Below are positions 25,901-40,900 of a DNA stretch of 64,000 nt, one piece after another; the first letter of the stretch is position 1; every line of letters starts with the position of its first letter. Position numbers and translations under genes: made by a program. Source of the stretch: Apus apus (taxonomy: Eukaryota; Chordata; Aves; Apodiformes; Apodidae); contig NC_067287.1 of assembly GCF_020740795.1 (NCBI RefSeq), positions 17,251,501-17,315,500 on the forward strand, written 5' to 3'. The notes beneath the pieces were generated by a model. The model had not been told where the DNA came from. It saw only the letters and a list, made by a program, of their open reading frames with translations, and did not search any database.

Positions 25901-28900
25901 TAATGACATAGAGGTTTAAAAAAATAAAACCAGCCTTACCTCTATACCAGTTCTTTCTAGAAACATACCAGCAATCCCTCAGGAATCGATCATGGAAGCG
26001 TGGAAATAACTGTAAACTGGGTAGAAACATTTCAGAGTCAATCTCCAATGCAATGTTACCTTCAAGAAGAACCCTGATAGCAACAGAGCCAGTGCAAACA
26101 AAAATTTGGGCTGGTAACTGTTTCTAAGAGATGTCCTATGACACTGGAAAGGATGGAGGGGGGAAAACTAGACTAGGAACAAATATGTGGTAGGCTCAGT
26201 ACTTAGGTACTTTGCCCAAACTGTGTAGAGAAGATACGCAGAATGAGGGTAGGAGGTTATTCATCCCCATGCTGCAGTCACCAGCACATTGTCAGGACAA
26301 GTGAGAAGAATGGGAAATAGCCCCTCTTTTACTTTCAAAGTAGTAAATTGCTATAGTATTTTAGCAAGTGAAGGATTTTCCTTGTAAGAAACCCATGATC
26401 CTTGGCTGCAGCCATGAACAGCAAAAGTTTGCTGTGAGTCACCTCAGCTCTACAGGGCTATATTGTAAGCTCTCCAAGACCTAACTGGCATATTAACTCC
26501 CTAATATAGGCAGACATAACTTCAATCAGAAAAATAATAAAATAATATTATTTTGAATATGAGCACTACTCTCATATTCTGGCATAGAGGGTGTGTGACC
26601 TGGAGGTCACTAAAGCCAAAAGGAATCCTTTAACATCCATATAGAGAGCATTGCAATTACCTAACTGGAAGAGCGATGTCTTAAACCAATTTCACGTTCC
26701 CTGTTCTCAGGTATTGCTCAGATACCCTCAGAGACAGACAGACAGGGTTTTATTAAAAAAAAACACTTTCTACTTGTACACACATATTATCTTTAACCAC
26801 TATTTGCTTTTTCTGAGCACTATACAGGTCTACTCTCTCTGTCTCAGGTACTCCATGGCCTAAGTTTAGCATGGCAAGGATAGGTGGCAGATCCATGTGA
26901 ACAAAAGCAGAGGACACTGATCACTGAACAATGCTGTGCTGTTTTCTGGCTTAGCTCAAATTATTTCTCTTCCTTTTTTTGAATGATACAGAAGACGTGA
27001 CATTTTACAAATCTGGGGATAAAATATTTTCCTTTGGAAACTATTCTAGTTAACTATAATCCTAAAAAGCACATCAAAAAGAGCTTAAGATAAAGAATCC
27101 CATAATTGTCCTACATACGGTGAGTGATAACTGTGGCCATAATCGATGAACTTCAGCCACCACTTCTGTTCACTGTTTGATAACTGTAAAAATAAAGAAC
27201 AAAACCCCCAGTATTTTACAACCCACAGAGAAAGAGTTTCAAAGGTAAATCAATGGCAAAAAAAAAAGTTTTATTTAAAATGTTCCTACAACACGCAGGA
27301 ATTACTATTCTTTAGCAATAGGAAAGGATACAGGTCTAGACTGATATGCCAAGTAGACAGACCCCTGCACCTTCTAGAAAGAAGAAAAAACCCACATTTT
27401 CCACTGTGCTACAGGTAATCTTGCAGCACTGTCTTAAGCATGTGCTAAATGCATAATTCCCACAAAATGAATAACAGAAACTCTACTAGATAACTAGGAC
27501 AGAGCTGCAAGCTGCCTAAAGCTGATGTGGTTCCACAGGACCTTCCTTTCTTCCTTAAAATAATCCTGCTCTTAAAGCAGATAGTCACAATGAATAGTTC
27601 ATTAAAAGGCTAGAGATTTAGCAGGTCAAATCTTCCCTTTCTCCTGCCATGTAATTTCTCCTTCCACATAACTTCTTGCCAGGAGAAATTTCATGGAGAG
27701 AGCTTGGAAGCTGCTAATTTCAGAAAGCATCATTGTCTCACAAGCAGTTGCACTGAAGAAAGGTAGTAACAGGGGTGCTGAAACTTGTAAAGTTTTGGTA
27801 AAATTCCTTAAAAGAATGTACTTTCATGCTATGAACACCACAAACCCATTTCAGTAAATGCTATCAGACCACCATGCATTTCTAATTAAATTCTCCAATT
27901 AGGTGAAAAATTATGTGCTGTCCCATGCATAAAATTAAGAACTGGTAAAACTGTTAGTGAAGTATTTGCAGAAAATGGGATGCTTACACAGTGGTCCTAT
28001 TATGACACTTTCCATTTGGAGGTGTTTTTATATTTAGAAGTTGTAAAGGCTACTTTTAAAGGCTACTTTAAAAATTCTTTTACAAGACAACATTAAAAAA
28101 ACTCTGTTTCAACTCATCTTATTCTGTAACATACAATTGAAAACTACTAAGGCCAACGGGAAAAAAGATATTAAGGACTAACATTTTCTTATATTGAAAA
28201 ATTTGCCTATAAAGGAAAAGTATCTGGTAGACATATTACATCTCCTTACCTTTTCTATTTGAGTCAATATTGTCCTGAGTTTTGGGTAAGAGTCTACAGA
28301 GGCTAAATCACTATCATTTTTTTGACAGTAGAAAATAGCTTCCTGGAAGCTCAGGTTTTTATCTGGTACGAACCAGAGCTCTGCTCCATCAACCACAAGT
28401 GGGGCTCCATGAATTCCAATTTCATCTATGCAGAAGAAATATCACACACTTAAGAAATAAATTCTGAGAAACACATCGTTTCTTTTTCTGCAAGTAGTAA
28501 GAAATTTCAGTTTGACACTCATAAGAGCCAACACTCCTTGCATTCTGAGCTCGTTCAGAATCAAATTCTATCAGTCACAACGTTGGCTGATATCAAACAA
28601 GTGTTACAGTAGTAATACAACAAAATTAATAAAAGATATAGAGTATTAGCAACTATATATACATAGTAGAAGAACATGCAAAATGTCCATTTACCTGGTA
28701 TGTACCACTCAGGTGTCTTCGGAGTGCTACCTGTCCAGAGGAAAAAAAAAGGAATAGTTACTTTGTAACAAAACTGTGGTCACCAATAATGGAAGTGATG
28801 TATTGTACTCATGCTTCTCAGTATGCATGATGGCAAAAATAAAAGAAGAAGGAAATCTTGCACAAGTTTAATAAACTTGTTAATAAACAAGTTAAAATAA

Positions 28901-31900
28901 ACTAGTGAGAGTTTTGCATATCTCAGTCTTAAACGACTGTGGCTTTTTTTTTTTCCCGAAGCAAAATACAAGCATCAAAGTAGTAGATCTACCCATATCT
29001 CCCCACTACAAAAATGTTTCAATCCCAAAATGCCTTTTCATGAACAACCAGGGAAAAACTTGGATCTGTGCTGAAATGCCCTGCCATTCTTTTGTATCCC
29101 CACTCCTTGATCTCATTACAATGAGGAGCTAGTACATCAGTTTTACCAAAAGAAGGCTAATTCACCTACAGCTGAAGGAATCAGTACACAAAAGATGTCT
29201 GTGGTCATTTAGTTACAAATATAACTAAGAAAGATGAAGTAATGTCCACAAATTCTGCAACTCTGTGGCATAGACCACCTCACCTAATAAGATGCCACTT
29301 TTCACTTCATGGGTTAAGAAAGACCATCTGGTGGTCATTTTCCGATATTTCTTTGAATATTCTAAGTACACGTCTGTTTGTATGTGACATAGGCAAGAGA
29401 TGTCATGTATTGACCTCTATGTTCAGACAGGAAATGATAAAATATTGTTTGGGAAGCTTGTGTTATTGGGCAATAACGAAAACTCACTGGTAACAGATAA
29501 ACTCTTTTCTAGGAAGAAATGGATGCAACTGGAGTTTACCTTTTGTTATCTGGCAGACCCATTCAAGTTTAGCTTCACAGTCAAAAGGCTTGAAGTAAAA
29601 TTCCAGGTCTCTGCCTTCATTGAAATAAAATCTCCAAAACAATCTCCGTGAAAACTGAGAGGTCTGTACAAATGTAGAATCAGAGAACTGAATTAGACTA
29701 GCATAGGCCTCAGAAATATGAAATGAAACTGTATTGAAAAGGTCCTTTGACAATGTATATTTTACAGTGGCTTTAGTCCCTTACACAATTTTTATTTTAA
29801 TTTTTTTCCAAAAAATAAGCAGATACAACAGTAACTCTTCCAACTATAACTCTCCATACCAGCCAAGTTTGTGAAGCAAACAGGTAAAGGGCTTCAGGTC
29901 AGTCCACATACAAAATTCTCTTCTTGGAACCTTGTTTCTTTGCTTTTTTGTAGTGCACAGGCTCCCCGTTGATGCTTATTGTTGAATTACCTGTTGCAAC
30001 TTGTTGCCCTTAAATGATTCTCCTTTCTGCTAAGAGAAAGCAGCCATCTAAAATGGCACAAAAATAATCTTTCTTATCTAAGATTATTTCTTAGAATCAA
30101 ATATAAAATTTCACTCTTGCTGATCTGTTCTACAAGGAGAATTTTTTATCATTTAGAGAAAGAAAATATCTACAACTAGCAGGCAGGGGAGAGAGGTTAC
30201 TATATTCACAGTGTCAGCTTCAAACTGCTCTTCTCTTGTCTAGAATTTTTAGTAGCTTAATGCTGGCAGTTTCTGGGCCTGGGGTCATGAACAGAGAAGA
30301 GAATGAGGGGAAATGGCTGTAAACAGCAGCAAGGGGATGTAACTACCCTTTCCTTCAGCAAATTCTAAAAGCAGAGGTGGTTCTAAATAAGTTAACAGAC
30401 TGGTAATGGAATGATCTTATAAAAAGTCAAGTGATGCTACAGAAACATTATAAGCTATTTTAAAACTCATGCCATCAAGACTAAATTAAGCAATTAAGAC
30501 CATAATTAGGAATTAAGCAGAGGCCTGACATTTTGAATTAGAAACCGACACAGCACATACAGTCTATTTCACAAGTAAACCAGGAAATACACACAATAAA
30601 TACAACCACAAGCTCTATCCTGGCTACTGCAATTCCGTACATTAGGTTCAAACATTTTCTTAATTTGCAGTTCAGAAACACTAATGGAGATTTTAAAAGT
30701 TATTAGTAAGTGTCTAGTTTTTTTTGTTTTGAACTTCATGTTATGTTCTCATGTGTTAAATGCAATATTCAAAGGACTTATAGTAAGGCATTATGCAACA
30801 GAGAATAGCATTTGAACTACAAAATATGTTATTAACAAAAAAATCTTACAACAGGTTATCATTAGTACAGCACCTGCTTCATTAAAAAATGCTTGAAAAA
30901 GGGAAAATGATAATAGGTGTAGACTGATAAAGGGAACACTAGCAAATTTTCACTAGGCAAAGAAAACAACCCAGTAGTCAATCTAAATTCAATATATGGC
31001 TGGCATAAGTATTTTTTCCAAGTAAAAATATGCATGTTGTTATAAAAAACCTTGCCACTAACCTTTAATGCAGCACAGTCTCTTGTATCATATTCATCTT
31101 CCAGGTAGTCAAGTGGCATAACACTAGTTACCTACAGGATGGACAGGATGAACGCATAATTACTTTACGACTATTTTTGATATAGTAGCCCTGAGAGAAA
31201 AACATTCAAACCCAGGATCCCAGTATGTTTCTCATTATTCAAATAAGTGTTAAATGACAGTCACTGGATCACTTCTGAGTCTGCATTACCTGTTATTATG
31301 GGGGGAGAGGGAAAGAACTCACCATTTCAGGCAAAGAAATCAATTACAGTGAGGAAGATCTTTTTGGAGAAGTATAACATACCAAGGAGAAGAACTGATA
31401 AACCCTCCTCTCTGTTGAGGCATGGAGACATCTTGTTCTGTCTACCAGGTTTACTACCATATTTCTGCTAAAATACTCTAATGCAATAGAGACAGGTATC
31501 AGGTTAACCTTATTAAAGATATATTTTTAACTGGAAATCTGCCTGGATAGCAGCTCTTAAGTGCATAATCTACTTCTGAATTATTCATCTGTTGAAGGAT
31601 CTGCCATATTTCTAATAAAATATTTATCAATTTACTTTCAACTCAGTCCAAGCTGTAACAAATCAGGACATGGCATTTCCTGGTTAAAAGCTAACTTACA
31701 GGTTTATCGTCACTCCACTGCCAGGTCCCCAAAGAATCTGGACTCCTCTTATTCATTCCAATCCATATCCATCTGTCATTGCTGTAAATAAACAAGATAA
31801 AATCTTAAGCCAAGTATAAGGGTCAGCTCATTTAACAGAAAGACTGATCTATGTCATAGCATTCCTTAGCACCCGCCAGCAAAACCAAAGGTTAACTTCT

Positions 31901-34900
31901 ACAATTTGGAGCAGTTCAAAGAGAAAATGGGTGTAAGGGCTAGGACCTCTTCCATGCTTTTCTTTAAGATCTGTAGGTTGCTCTTCTCTGACCACAGAGA
32001 AAACTAACTAAAACAAGTAATTCCTTTGCTTGCTGCATCACCACTTCATCAGTTGTCTCGTGACATAAAGGTGTCTTTTCTACATTTTTCTTCCAGAATC
32101 ACTCACAGAGTGTTCATTTGGTTTACTTCTCTTTCTCCTGTCCATCTCAGGTCATCTCTGTCTACACTGTACATGGAGGGATGGACTCAGACCAAGGCAT
32201 GCCTGCATAAGCAATGTTATGGAATCATGAGACACTGTTAAGAAGTTCTTTGGTGAGCCTGTGGCACTACCTTTATACATGTATCACCATAAAGATGCTA
32301 AATTGAGCTTAAAATGGCTTACAGTGCATCACAATAATAGCATAGCCCTGAATACGTGGGCCAGGTACACGAAATCCAAGAAGGTTAACAACATCTTATT
32401 TGGTAGGGTTCCAATAAGGAAAAAAAAAGCATAAGCTTTTTTTAATCAACTCCAGTATTAATTTTCTGACATTGGTGTAATAGTGTAATCAGAAGAGCGA
32501 GATCTTCTCATACTGAATAGTCCTTAATCTTTTAATGATATCACTGAAGAGCCCTTAAAGAGCCTAAATGCCGAATATCACTCCAGAGGGAAAACTGCAA
32601 GTCAAATATTCACAGCTCTCAAACAGCTAAGTGGCTTTTGGCAATTTGCCTTTAGCATTTTATTTTTCTGTGATTGTTCTTTCCAGTTATGCATCAGTCA
32701 TTGCTTAACCCTCCCATGCTAAATGTCACCTACAGTGACTGCACCTTAGTGCAGTTTAAGTAACTGATTGCCACAGAGTAATATCTACTAAAAAGAAAAT
32801 CTGAGACATTAATTTCAAAAAGGTCTGCAGTAATTACCTGAAGAACTAGTGCAATTTTTCAGTCTTTCAACTTGTACATGGCTCTTATGTAATAAATAGT
32901 ATAGAAAATGTTTAAAGTGTTCCAGATCAAGAATTTCTTCATCTTATCTCCCAGTTTACAATTACTGGCCTGCAAATACAGTGTTTTTCCATTGACTGGG
33001 CACCTACACATTAATGTACTTTTTTTTTTTTCATTTGGAACTGTTCAGATATGACCATGAATAATTCAGTAACTGCTACCCTATCCTTGATAGCACTTTC
33101 AAACTTTTGATAGCCCACTGAAATTATAACACCACCTCTTCATAGGAAAGAACCATTTAAGACAAATATGAATTAAGGCTCTCTTTCAAATAACATTGTT
33201 GAAAGGAATTTGCTTGTACTTTAGTAGGTATCTGTCTGCTCATTGCAAAGCATATAAAATCTATCCTATGGAGTGGTATAAAAATGGACTTATCAGTGCT
33301 AGAATATTCTTTGAGCTACATTCCTGAAATCGCCTCTAAAACCTAGATTATCTTGAGTTTTAACCTAAAAAATAGGTGCAATGTGTGCTTTACAATGGAC
33401 ACTGATACCCAGTGAAAGACCCTAATCTCCAGCAATCCCTGCAGAGTACCAGTGGCTTTTCTCTCACACAGAACTAAAAGTCGTAAAATTCAATATTGTG
33501 CAGTAGTGGATACAGTTTAGATCAGTGTAAAGGGATTATAAACCAGTCATCTTTCCACTGTCAAATTCTAACTGCTGAAACAGAAAAAGGATTTTCTTCT
33601 GACCCTTATGTCAGTTCCAACACAAGATGAAGTGAAGTTACTGTGACTTGTAGTTCAACCCAGTTCTTGACACGAGGTAAAACATACTCATCTGGGCCAA
33701 CTCCATAGGGTGCAATTTAAGGCACAATTTAATTTTAGGCAGCGGTGGCCTTCAAGTACATAGGAAGCCCATTTGACTCCCACCTCTCCCCTCTGTAACA
33801 GACAACTGCCACTAGCTGAATGCCCACCCTGCCAATCACTCACTGCTAAGCAGAAGAAAAGAGAAGCTGTATTAACGCAATGACTACAACTTGCATCTCA
33901 GCTGTTTTAGCCAGCATGCTGAGAAATAAGATCAGTCTTTTCCTGCAAACTCAAACGTTAGAGAGGCTTTCTAGACTCAGAACAATTACAGCAGCAGAGC
34001 TGTGCATATGAAAGGCAATGGATTTCTTTCCAGAAAGGTGTTCTCATTTAAATGTTATTTCTAACCAATCCAAGCTGTTAAACTGTGCCTAGCATCCCTG
34101 CCAGCTATAAGCTGCAGAATGCTCACAAAAACAATCATAAAAGAATGGAAGTAAATGAACCAGATCTGCTCTGCCTGTATTATGTTTCTCAAAGTGAAAA
34201 GAGGTTATCTCTTATTTATTTCAGAGAGGGGAAGATTGGCAGGCAAATTGTATTTTCCTTTCCAATGGCAAATCACCCGTTTTGGCTGGAGCAATTCTCT
34301 TATTTGACTCTAAGGTGGAATCCGAGTAAAGAACAGAATGGACTAGGCAAGCTGCCCTTTTCCTGGTGAACCAAACTGACTTCTGCTAACATTTAAAAAC
34401 AAACAGTTCTCAATGAGTCACTGGAGAACTGTGCAAGGGGAAAAAAACCGAAACCAAAAAAAGCTAAGGTGTGGCTCCTTCCCTGAGCTGAAATGAGTGC
34501 ACTGAATGAATAGCTTAGGTCAGAGTTTGCACAGAGTAAATGCAAGGAACACGGAAAAACTGGATGCCAGTGCGCTCCAGCAGCTAATCACATTAACTTA
34601 GGCTGATTTCTCCCAGTTACTTAAATAATTTGTTCTTGATCAAGTGATTCACTTGGTTTCTTCTCTCCTTTCTCAAATGAATTTATTTTCAGACAAGCCA
34701 CCCTTCATTCTTGATCTCCAAAATACTTCATATAATCACCACCTCTGAGTAATTTAAAAGCAGAAACACTTAAAACACCTCATTACATCATCTAAACAAA
34801 AACAAACATTTAAAAAATCTTCAGGTATTACCAATTACATAGCAGTTCTCTTCAGAAAGTTCTGCAATGCTTTAAAAGGTTAACACAGATGAAAACACTG

Positions 34901-37900
34901 TTGTGGGTTATATTTGACACATGCCATTACTGCAACACTGACTGCAAAGTCAGTTTATACTGGGCTCCGTATATTGGCCCTTATTTAAGTTCTGGTAGAA
35001 TAATACTGAAACACTGGGACTTCCCTTTTTTCAAGCTAAGTTCAAGTTTTCTGAAACATGGAACTGCAGTAGCATAATGTGTCAGCTAACTTTCTGGAAA
35101 GACAAGGAATGTCTTCACCTTTAAACTCCTAATAAAAAATGGCCATTATCTATCTTTAATACCTCAGACGCTCTGCAAGCTGAAAAGTAGTTCCAAGTAC
35201 CTGTAGGAGAGTCAAACAAGTTACTTCTCTATTCATGTTTCACAGTCAATTAGGTACACTAAAACAAAATTTGTAATTGCAAAACAGAATAATAAGATCC
35301 ATAGTTAAAAAAAAATTAGTGCACTCATTTTTATTTCAGGCACTCTAGTCACTTTAGCAAAGGAGCCATAAGTGGCTCTTATACAAGCTAAGCCAATCTA
35401 AATATAGATCATACAAGTTTGTTTTTGTCTCTTGTTAACATAAACATCGCGTAATTTTCATGATTTGTGCACTTCTAAAAAAAGGTCACTGGGTATTCAA
35501 GAAGGCATCTCTTCAGTCAGCAAGTTTTAAAATTTAATCACACAGTGTTGTACATTGGCAGCTTCTGAAATAATCCTGATTTAGCTGTTGATGAAAAATA
35601 TGTAGATCATGTAACTGGCAGCATTTCAGTTTAAGCTGGCAAAAGTTCTGAAAAAACAGGCTGCCAATCAAAAAAAAACATATTACACAAGGATCTGACA
35701 TCACACCAATGCCTAATAAAGCTTTGCAGTGACAGTTCCTTTGATTAAAAATAGAGCCTTAGACTCATAAATTATGTAGCATCTAATTGTTGATAGCAAA
35801 AACTCAACACACCCATCTAATGCCTATATAATGTTATTGCAGTTATGCCAAATGGGATCCATGCCAACCAGATTGCTGGACACTACATTATTCACATTTT
35901 CAGAAGACAGCACCAAGTTTATTCAGGAGGTATTTAATAAATAAAGATGTGACCTATCTGAAAACCTGAAATAATAACAACTCATCTCTAAAGAATGTAT
36001 CAGTAAGGAACAGGAAAACTTCCATCCAGCTGTGCCAAAATTCAACATAAAGAAGGAAACACTTATTGTAACAGCACAGACTTCAATTCATGTAGTGGAA
36101 GATGCTCAAAGAAGATCTCTATTTTCCTGTGCTGCCTCTAGCAATGTGAAACCTCTGGCCAAGCTGTACCCCCTTGACATTTTCCAGAAAGAAAGAAACA
36201 AGACCAGCAGCCCAAATGCCACATCTAGCTGTTCTTACTGTGGGAAACAGTCCACCATACACTATCTCATACTTGCCATTTGGGGTCAGCAACAGCATTT
36301 GTGATCTACTGCAGCAAGTGACTGAAATAAAAACTGTAGCCCATGGCTAGTTTGTTACCTGATTATTTTTCTCAGGATAGAATGAAGTGCCTTGATTTCC
36401 TCTGAGTGACTAAAACTAGGCAGATGGCCTCCCAGCGCTTCACAGAACCTCTCTGCCTCTTCCCAGGTCCTGGTTCGCAGAACTCTTTCACTGTGGAAGA
36501 ACTTCACAACAACCACACATCAGAGAAACAAAATGGCCCAAGAGACAGAAATTTTAAAACACCTCGTACTACTCAAATCAGGCCACCCTAAGTAGGAGTG
36601 AATTCCTGGTATTCCCATCGACACAGAGCTTGACTTGTAAAAATTATTTTTTTCAGTTTGTTTGACAACAGCCAGACTCTGAAGTTTAGCTGACAAAATT
36701 TGTTTCAAATGCAACATCTTCCATATGGCAGACTCTCTCTTTTTCTTTACCAGAAAGATTTTACAAAACAACACCCACTTCACTCCAAAACTGCAAGCCA
36801 AATTGTAAGGGTTAAGGGATATAGTTCTTTCAAATTTATGGTGAGCTGCAAAGCCCAGTTTTCACAGAAACCAGACCTGTTTGGGTGCTGCAGGTGAAGA
36901 AATATCTTTGTCACGCCCTTTGCTACCTGTATGTATCAGAGTTGCATACTTGGCTCATACACTTCATCTAACATGTCCACTTGATCCCCTTGACTTCAGT
37001 CCAAGCCAGTTCCCGTCAACTTGAACTCTCTGCACAGACATGCTGCACTTGGTCAGCAAAAGTTTTGGAGAAACTGCCAGAGCCAGCTGTCACATCCCAT
37101 CAGCTATGGGACAGCTTTGCTGCACATCAGCTAGACCCATCCTCTCGGGATGCTTGCCCACAGCCTTGTTATTCAAGCTGTGTTTCCCCATCTTGCTACA
37201 TGAGCTGTTTACAAGACACAGATCATTGCAGACACTAAGCCAAAAATAATTAATAAATAATTGAATAAACAGCCTCAGTTTTAACTTGATTTGATTGTTA
37301 ATAGCAGGGAAAAAAACCTGCATTTCTAAATAGAAACTTGTGCAAGCTGTTCCAACCAACAGCATGGCTGCTTGCTTCTAACTATTTACTTCAAAAAAAG
37401 TAATACACAGTTGAGGCTGCACTTTTTTGATAAAGTTTCATACCCATATCCAAACCAGAGAAATCCCCTCCTCTCTTAGCTATACTTTTAGAGTATAGAA
37501 ATGAAAAGGACAAGGGAAGGTGATGCAAAGCACTTTCCTTCCCTGTTCAGGTGTCTCTCCGTGCCAGGCAGCAGGCTCGGATACAGACACAGCACCAGGC
37601 TCCTCAGATGGCAGCAGGGGTGGATGCTGTCACCCCACTCAGCTCTGATGTGCAGAGCTGGTCACAGAAAGAGCAGAGAGAAGCACAATGCATCTTTCAG
37701 GAATAAGCAGCGAACAATTCATGAGAGCATCTGGAGGCAGTCAACCTGAATCAACAATAATTCCTACTCCCGTCTTAAAACATCTTTCCCACAGCCTTCA
37801 GAGCAGCTATAAGCTATACTACAGTTGCTGCAAGACAGTAACAAACAATTAACATCCAACAGGAATTACATTTTACCTTGTAGCAGGCAAGGCCAGATCC

Positions 37901-40900
37901 ATTGTGCCACCCAGGGGGACAGGGGTCAGTTGGCTTTGGGAGCACTTCTGGCTCCTTGGGCAGCCCAATATATTTTTTGCAGACAGAAAATGCTTTAGTG
38001 GTTTTACAATCCTTAGTTTCCCATTTTCCAAGAAACTTTCCACTGGGCATGGCCACACATCCTCCTGAAAACTCTGAAATTTAAGCCACCAAAGACACAT
38101 TTTAAACTATTGGCTGGTTTTCAAAAAACTCCCTATATTTTCGAGTTACTATATTATTTCACTCTTGCAGTTCTGTAACATGGTGCTCCAACAATTGCTC
38201 AGTGTAAAATTACAGTATTTTTACATATTTCTTAAACTGTTACATTTACCTGGTTGCAAGGAATTCCAGTTAGTGTATGTCACAGCTTGAGTTTTTTCCC
38301 CCTCCACTGTACCCCAGGAATATATTCCTGATTGGCTAATATCCTGCAAACCAGTCCAGAAGTATTTTTCTTCAACTTCGGTGTGTTTTCTGATTAGACT
38401 ATTTATAAATTCTTGTTCAAATCTGAAAATTCACAGATTAATACGAGTCAGTATTTGAAAGAAACTATTGAGACAATATGAAAACCAGGCTTATTATTAC
38501 ATGAGTTAGCTCAAGCTGTTGTCCAGGCAGTCCTGTATTCAACAAAGGGTCAGCAGGCTGGGAATTCAGATACTTCCTAGAAGGTTTCACACCACACGTT
38601 TACCATGGAAAATCTAGCACTATGGAAAACATGGTTTGCTAGTTCTCTGCAAAAGCAATTATTTCTCTCCTTTTTTTCTCTTTATAAACCACTAATTAGC
38701 ATACAAAGGTTTTAATCTCTGACCATATCTCCAGGATTGTACTGTAAAACATGTCCATAAATTACAGAGATGTGCTTTACCTGTTCATCACTGTCAGATT
38801 GCACTGTGCTCCAAATGAAACCTCCATTTTATAAATCTTGTAACAGTAGTTTCCATGTCTCTCCCATCCCTGGTTAGAGAACAAAACCCATGTTTATTCA
38901 TAAAAGCTTAATTTAGGCATATCTACAGGAGATAATAAGTCACTGCTAAGGTCGGCTGGTGCCCACAAGCTGGCACACCACATACAAGAAATGCAACCTA
39001 TCACATACAAGGTTCAGTATCATCAACTCTCGGATTCACAGTTCTAAGAAATAATGCAACAACAGGAATAAAATAACACCAGTGTTTTGCTCAACTGTGC
39101 AGAGTCTTCTGACTGCTACGTACATTTAGAGAAACACAAGGGCAACAGCTTAGTCCTATTCAAAACAATAGGAGTTTTCATGCTATTCCACCAACACCAG
39201 GATTCAAACAGAGGAATAATAAGAGGGCATTACTAGCCTTTTTTTTTTTCCTCAGGAAAAAAAGTATTTTACATTGAAAATGTGTGAACTTTCAAAATAT
39301 CTCTGTTATTCAAATCTTTTCACCTATATTCACACTGAAATTTCAAGGAACATTAATGTTACCTCTTTACGAGCTTACCAATGCCACAGATGTCTGAACA
39401 GCACAGAAAGCTGTAACATCTACATGCTGGAAGTCTCTGAAGAGACAGAGTAAAAATACCCCGACGTTGCACAGAAAGAAAGATAAAGGGTAAACATGTT
39501 TCCTGTTGCAGGCAATTTGCCACATAAAACTGAACCAAGAACACTGAAGTAGCTAATAATACCATCCCAAGATTGTTCAAAACAGAAAGGATTTCTTTTC
39601 AAGCCCTATTTATGCTTAAACATCATACCATAAATAAAGCCAAACCAATACAACACGACAACCCCCCCTTTTATTAAAATCAAAGAAAAAAAATGAGAGC
39701 CAAGTGTAACAGAAAGCTAATCTCATCAATCTCTGCATATTTCTATGTTGCAACATGCTTATCCTAAAGTTTGAAACCTATTTAAAGCAAAAATGACAGA
39801 ACAAATGGCATTAGTGATAACATATCTTGTAATAGCAATTTTTTTCAAACACATAAATAAAACACAAGATCTCCTGAGTCCAAGCTCGTAATACCTTCAT
39901 CAATAAATGAGAGTGGTAATACATCCACAGCCTGTCTAGGAGAATCTGAAATTTGGCTCACACTATAGAAATGTCCTTTTTCAGCTAAAATTTTCCATAG
40001 ATTTTACTGTACAGCCAAGGAAGAAACAGGAAGTAGTAACTGCATGCAGGTTTCCAAACCAAGTGAAAGTAAAAGAAGTACAGACTTCCTATTACCTCTT
40101 CCAATGAACAACTTTTATCTGATTTTGTTTCATTCAAAATCTCTCCTTTTTTCTTGCACACATATTTCAATTTTTCTTCACAGGATCTGACTCTCCACTG
40201 TCCCAGCTGTGAGAAGAAAGGCAAAAAAAAGTATTTAAGATTTTAAAACCTTTCAATTTTGACAGTGTAGGTGCTGAGGTTTTGTAAGGGGGAAAACAGA
40301 AATGCCTCTAGCAAAAATACTGGATGCCCTGGATTATATGCACAGGTGCATGTTTGGAAAGGAGAGAGAAAGATAGCAATGTGGAGATAGGAGGATTCTG
40401 GATCACTTCTGAAAAGGGATGGAAAAGGCCAGGGTGGGGGCAGGGGGTGTGCCCAGCTTACTGCAGGGTGGGGACAAGGCAGCTGAGAGGAGCTGGGCAC
40501 ACAAATTCCACTGCCAACCCAACAGCACAGCAGGCAGGCACTTGCTCCAGTTTTCTGCTGAATCTGGGAGGTGGGATACAGCCTGCCTCCCTCTCCACTA
40601 TCGTTTGTGACCTCCTTCCCTCACCCACCCCTTGCTTCCTCTGTACTGTATCCCCCCAGTGCTCGTCCTCTCCTCTTCCCAAGGTATCTCACTACCCATT
40701 CTCAAATAACGTGGCTCGAATTGATCCTGGGGATGACTGAACCCAGCTTCTCCTTTCAATAGTTTGGCCCACCTCCTTCCTAGCTTTCTGCAACAGACGC
40801 ACAGAATATGGGAACACGAAGTGGAGAGTGACAAGAACAACTGGCTGGCCAACTGCACTGGAGTCTCAGAGCTGTAAGCAATATCTTCCTTTCTTTGCAG

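Noticed and set aside
40380-40870. GC-richer block in intron 8 with open frames up to 148 codons
   Set aside because: No domain, no splice-consistent exon and no similarity to a known family; the frames overlap on both strands.
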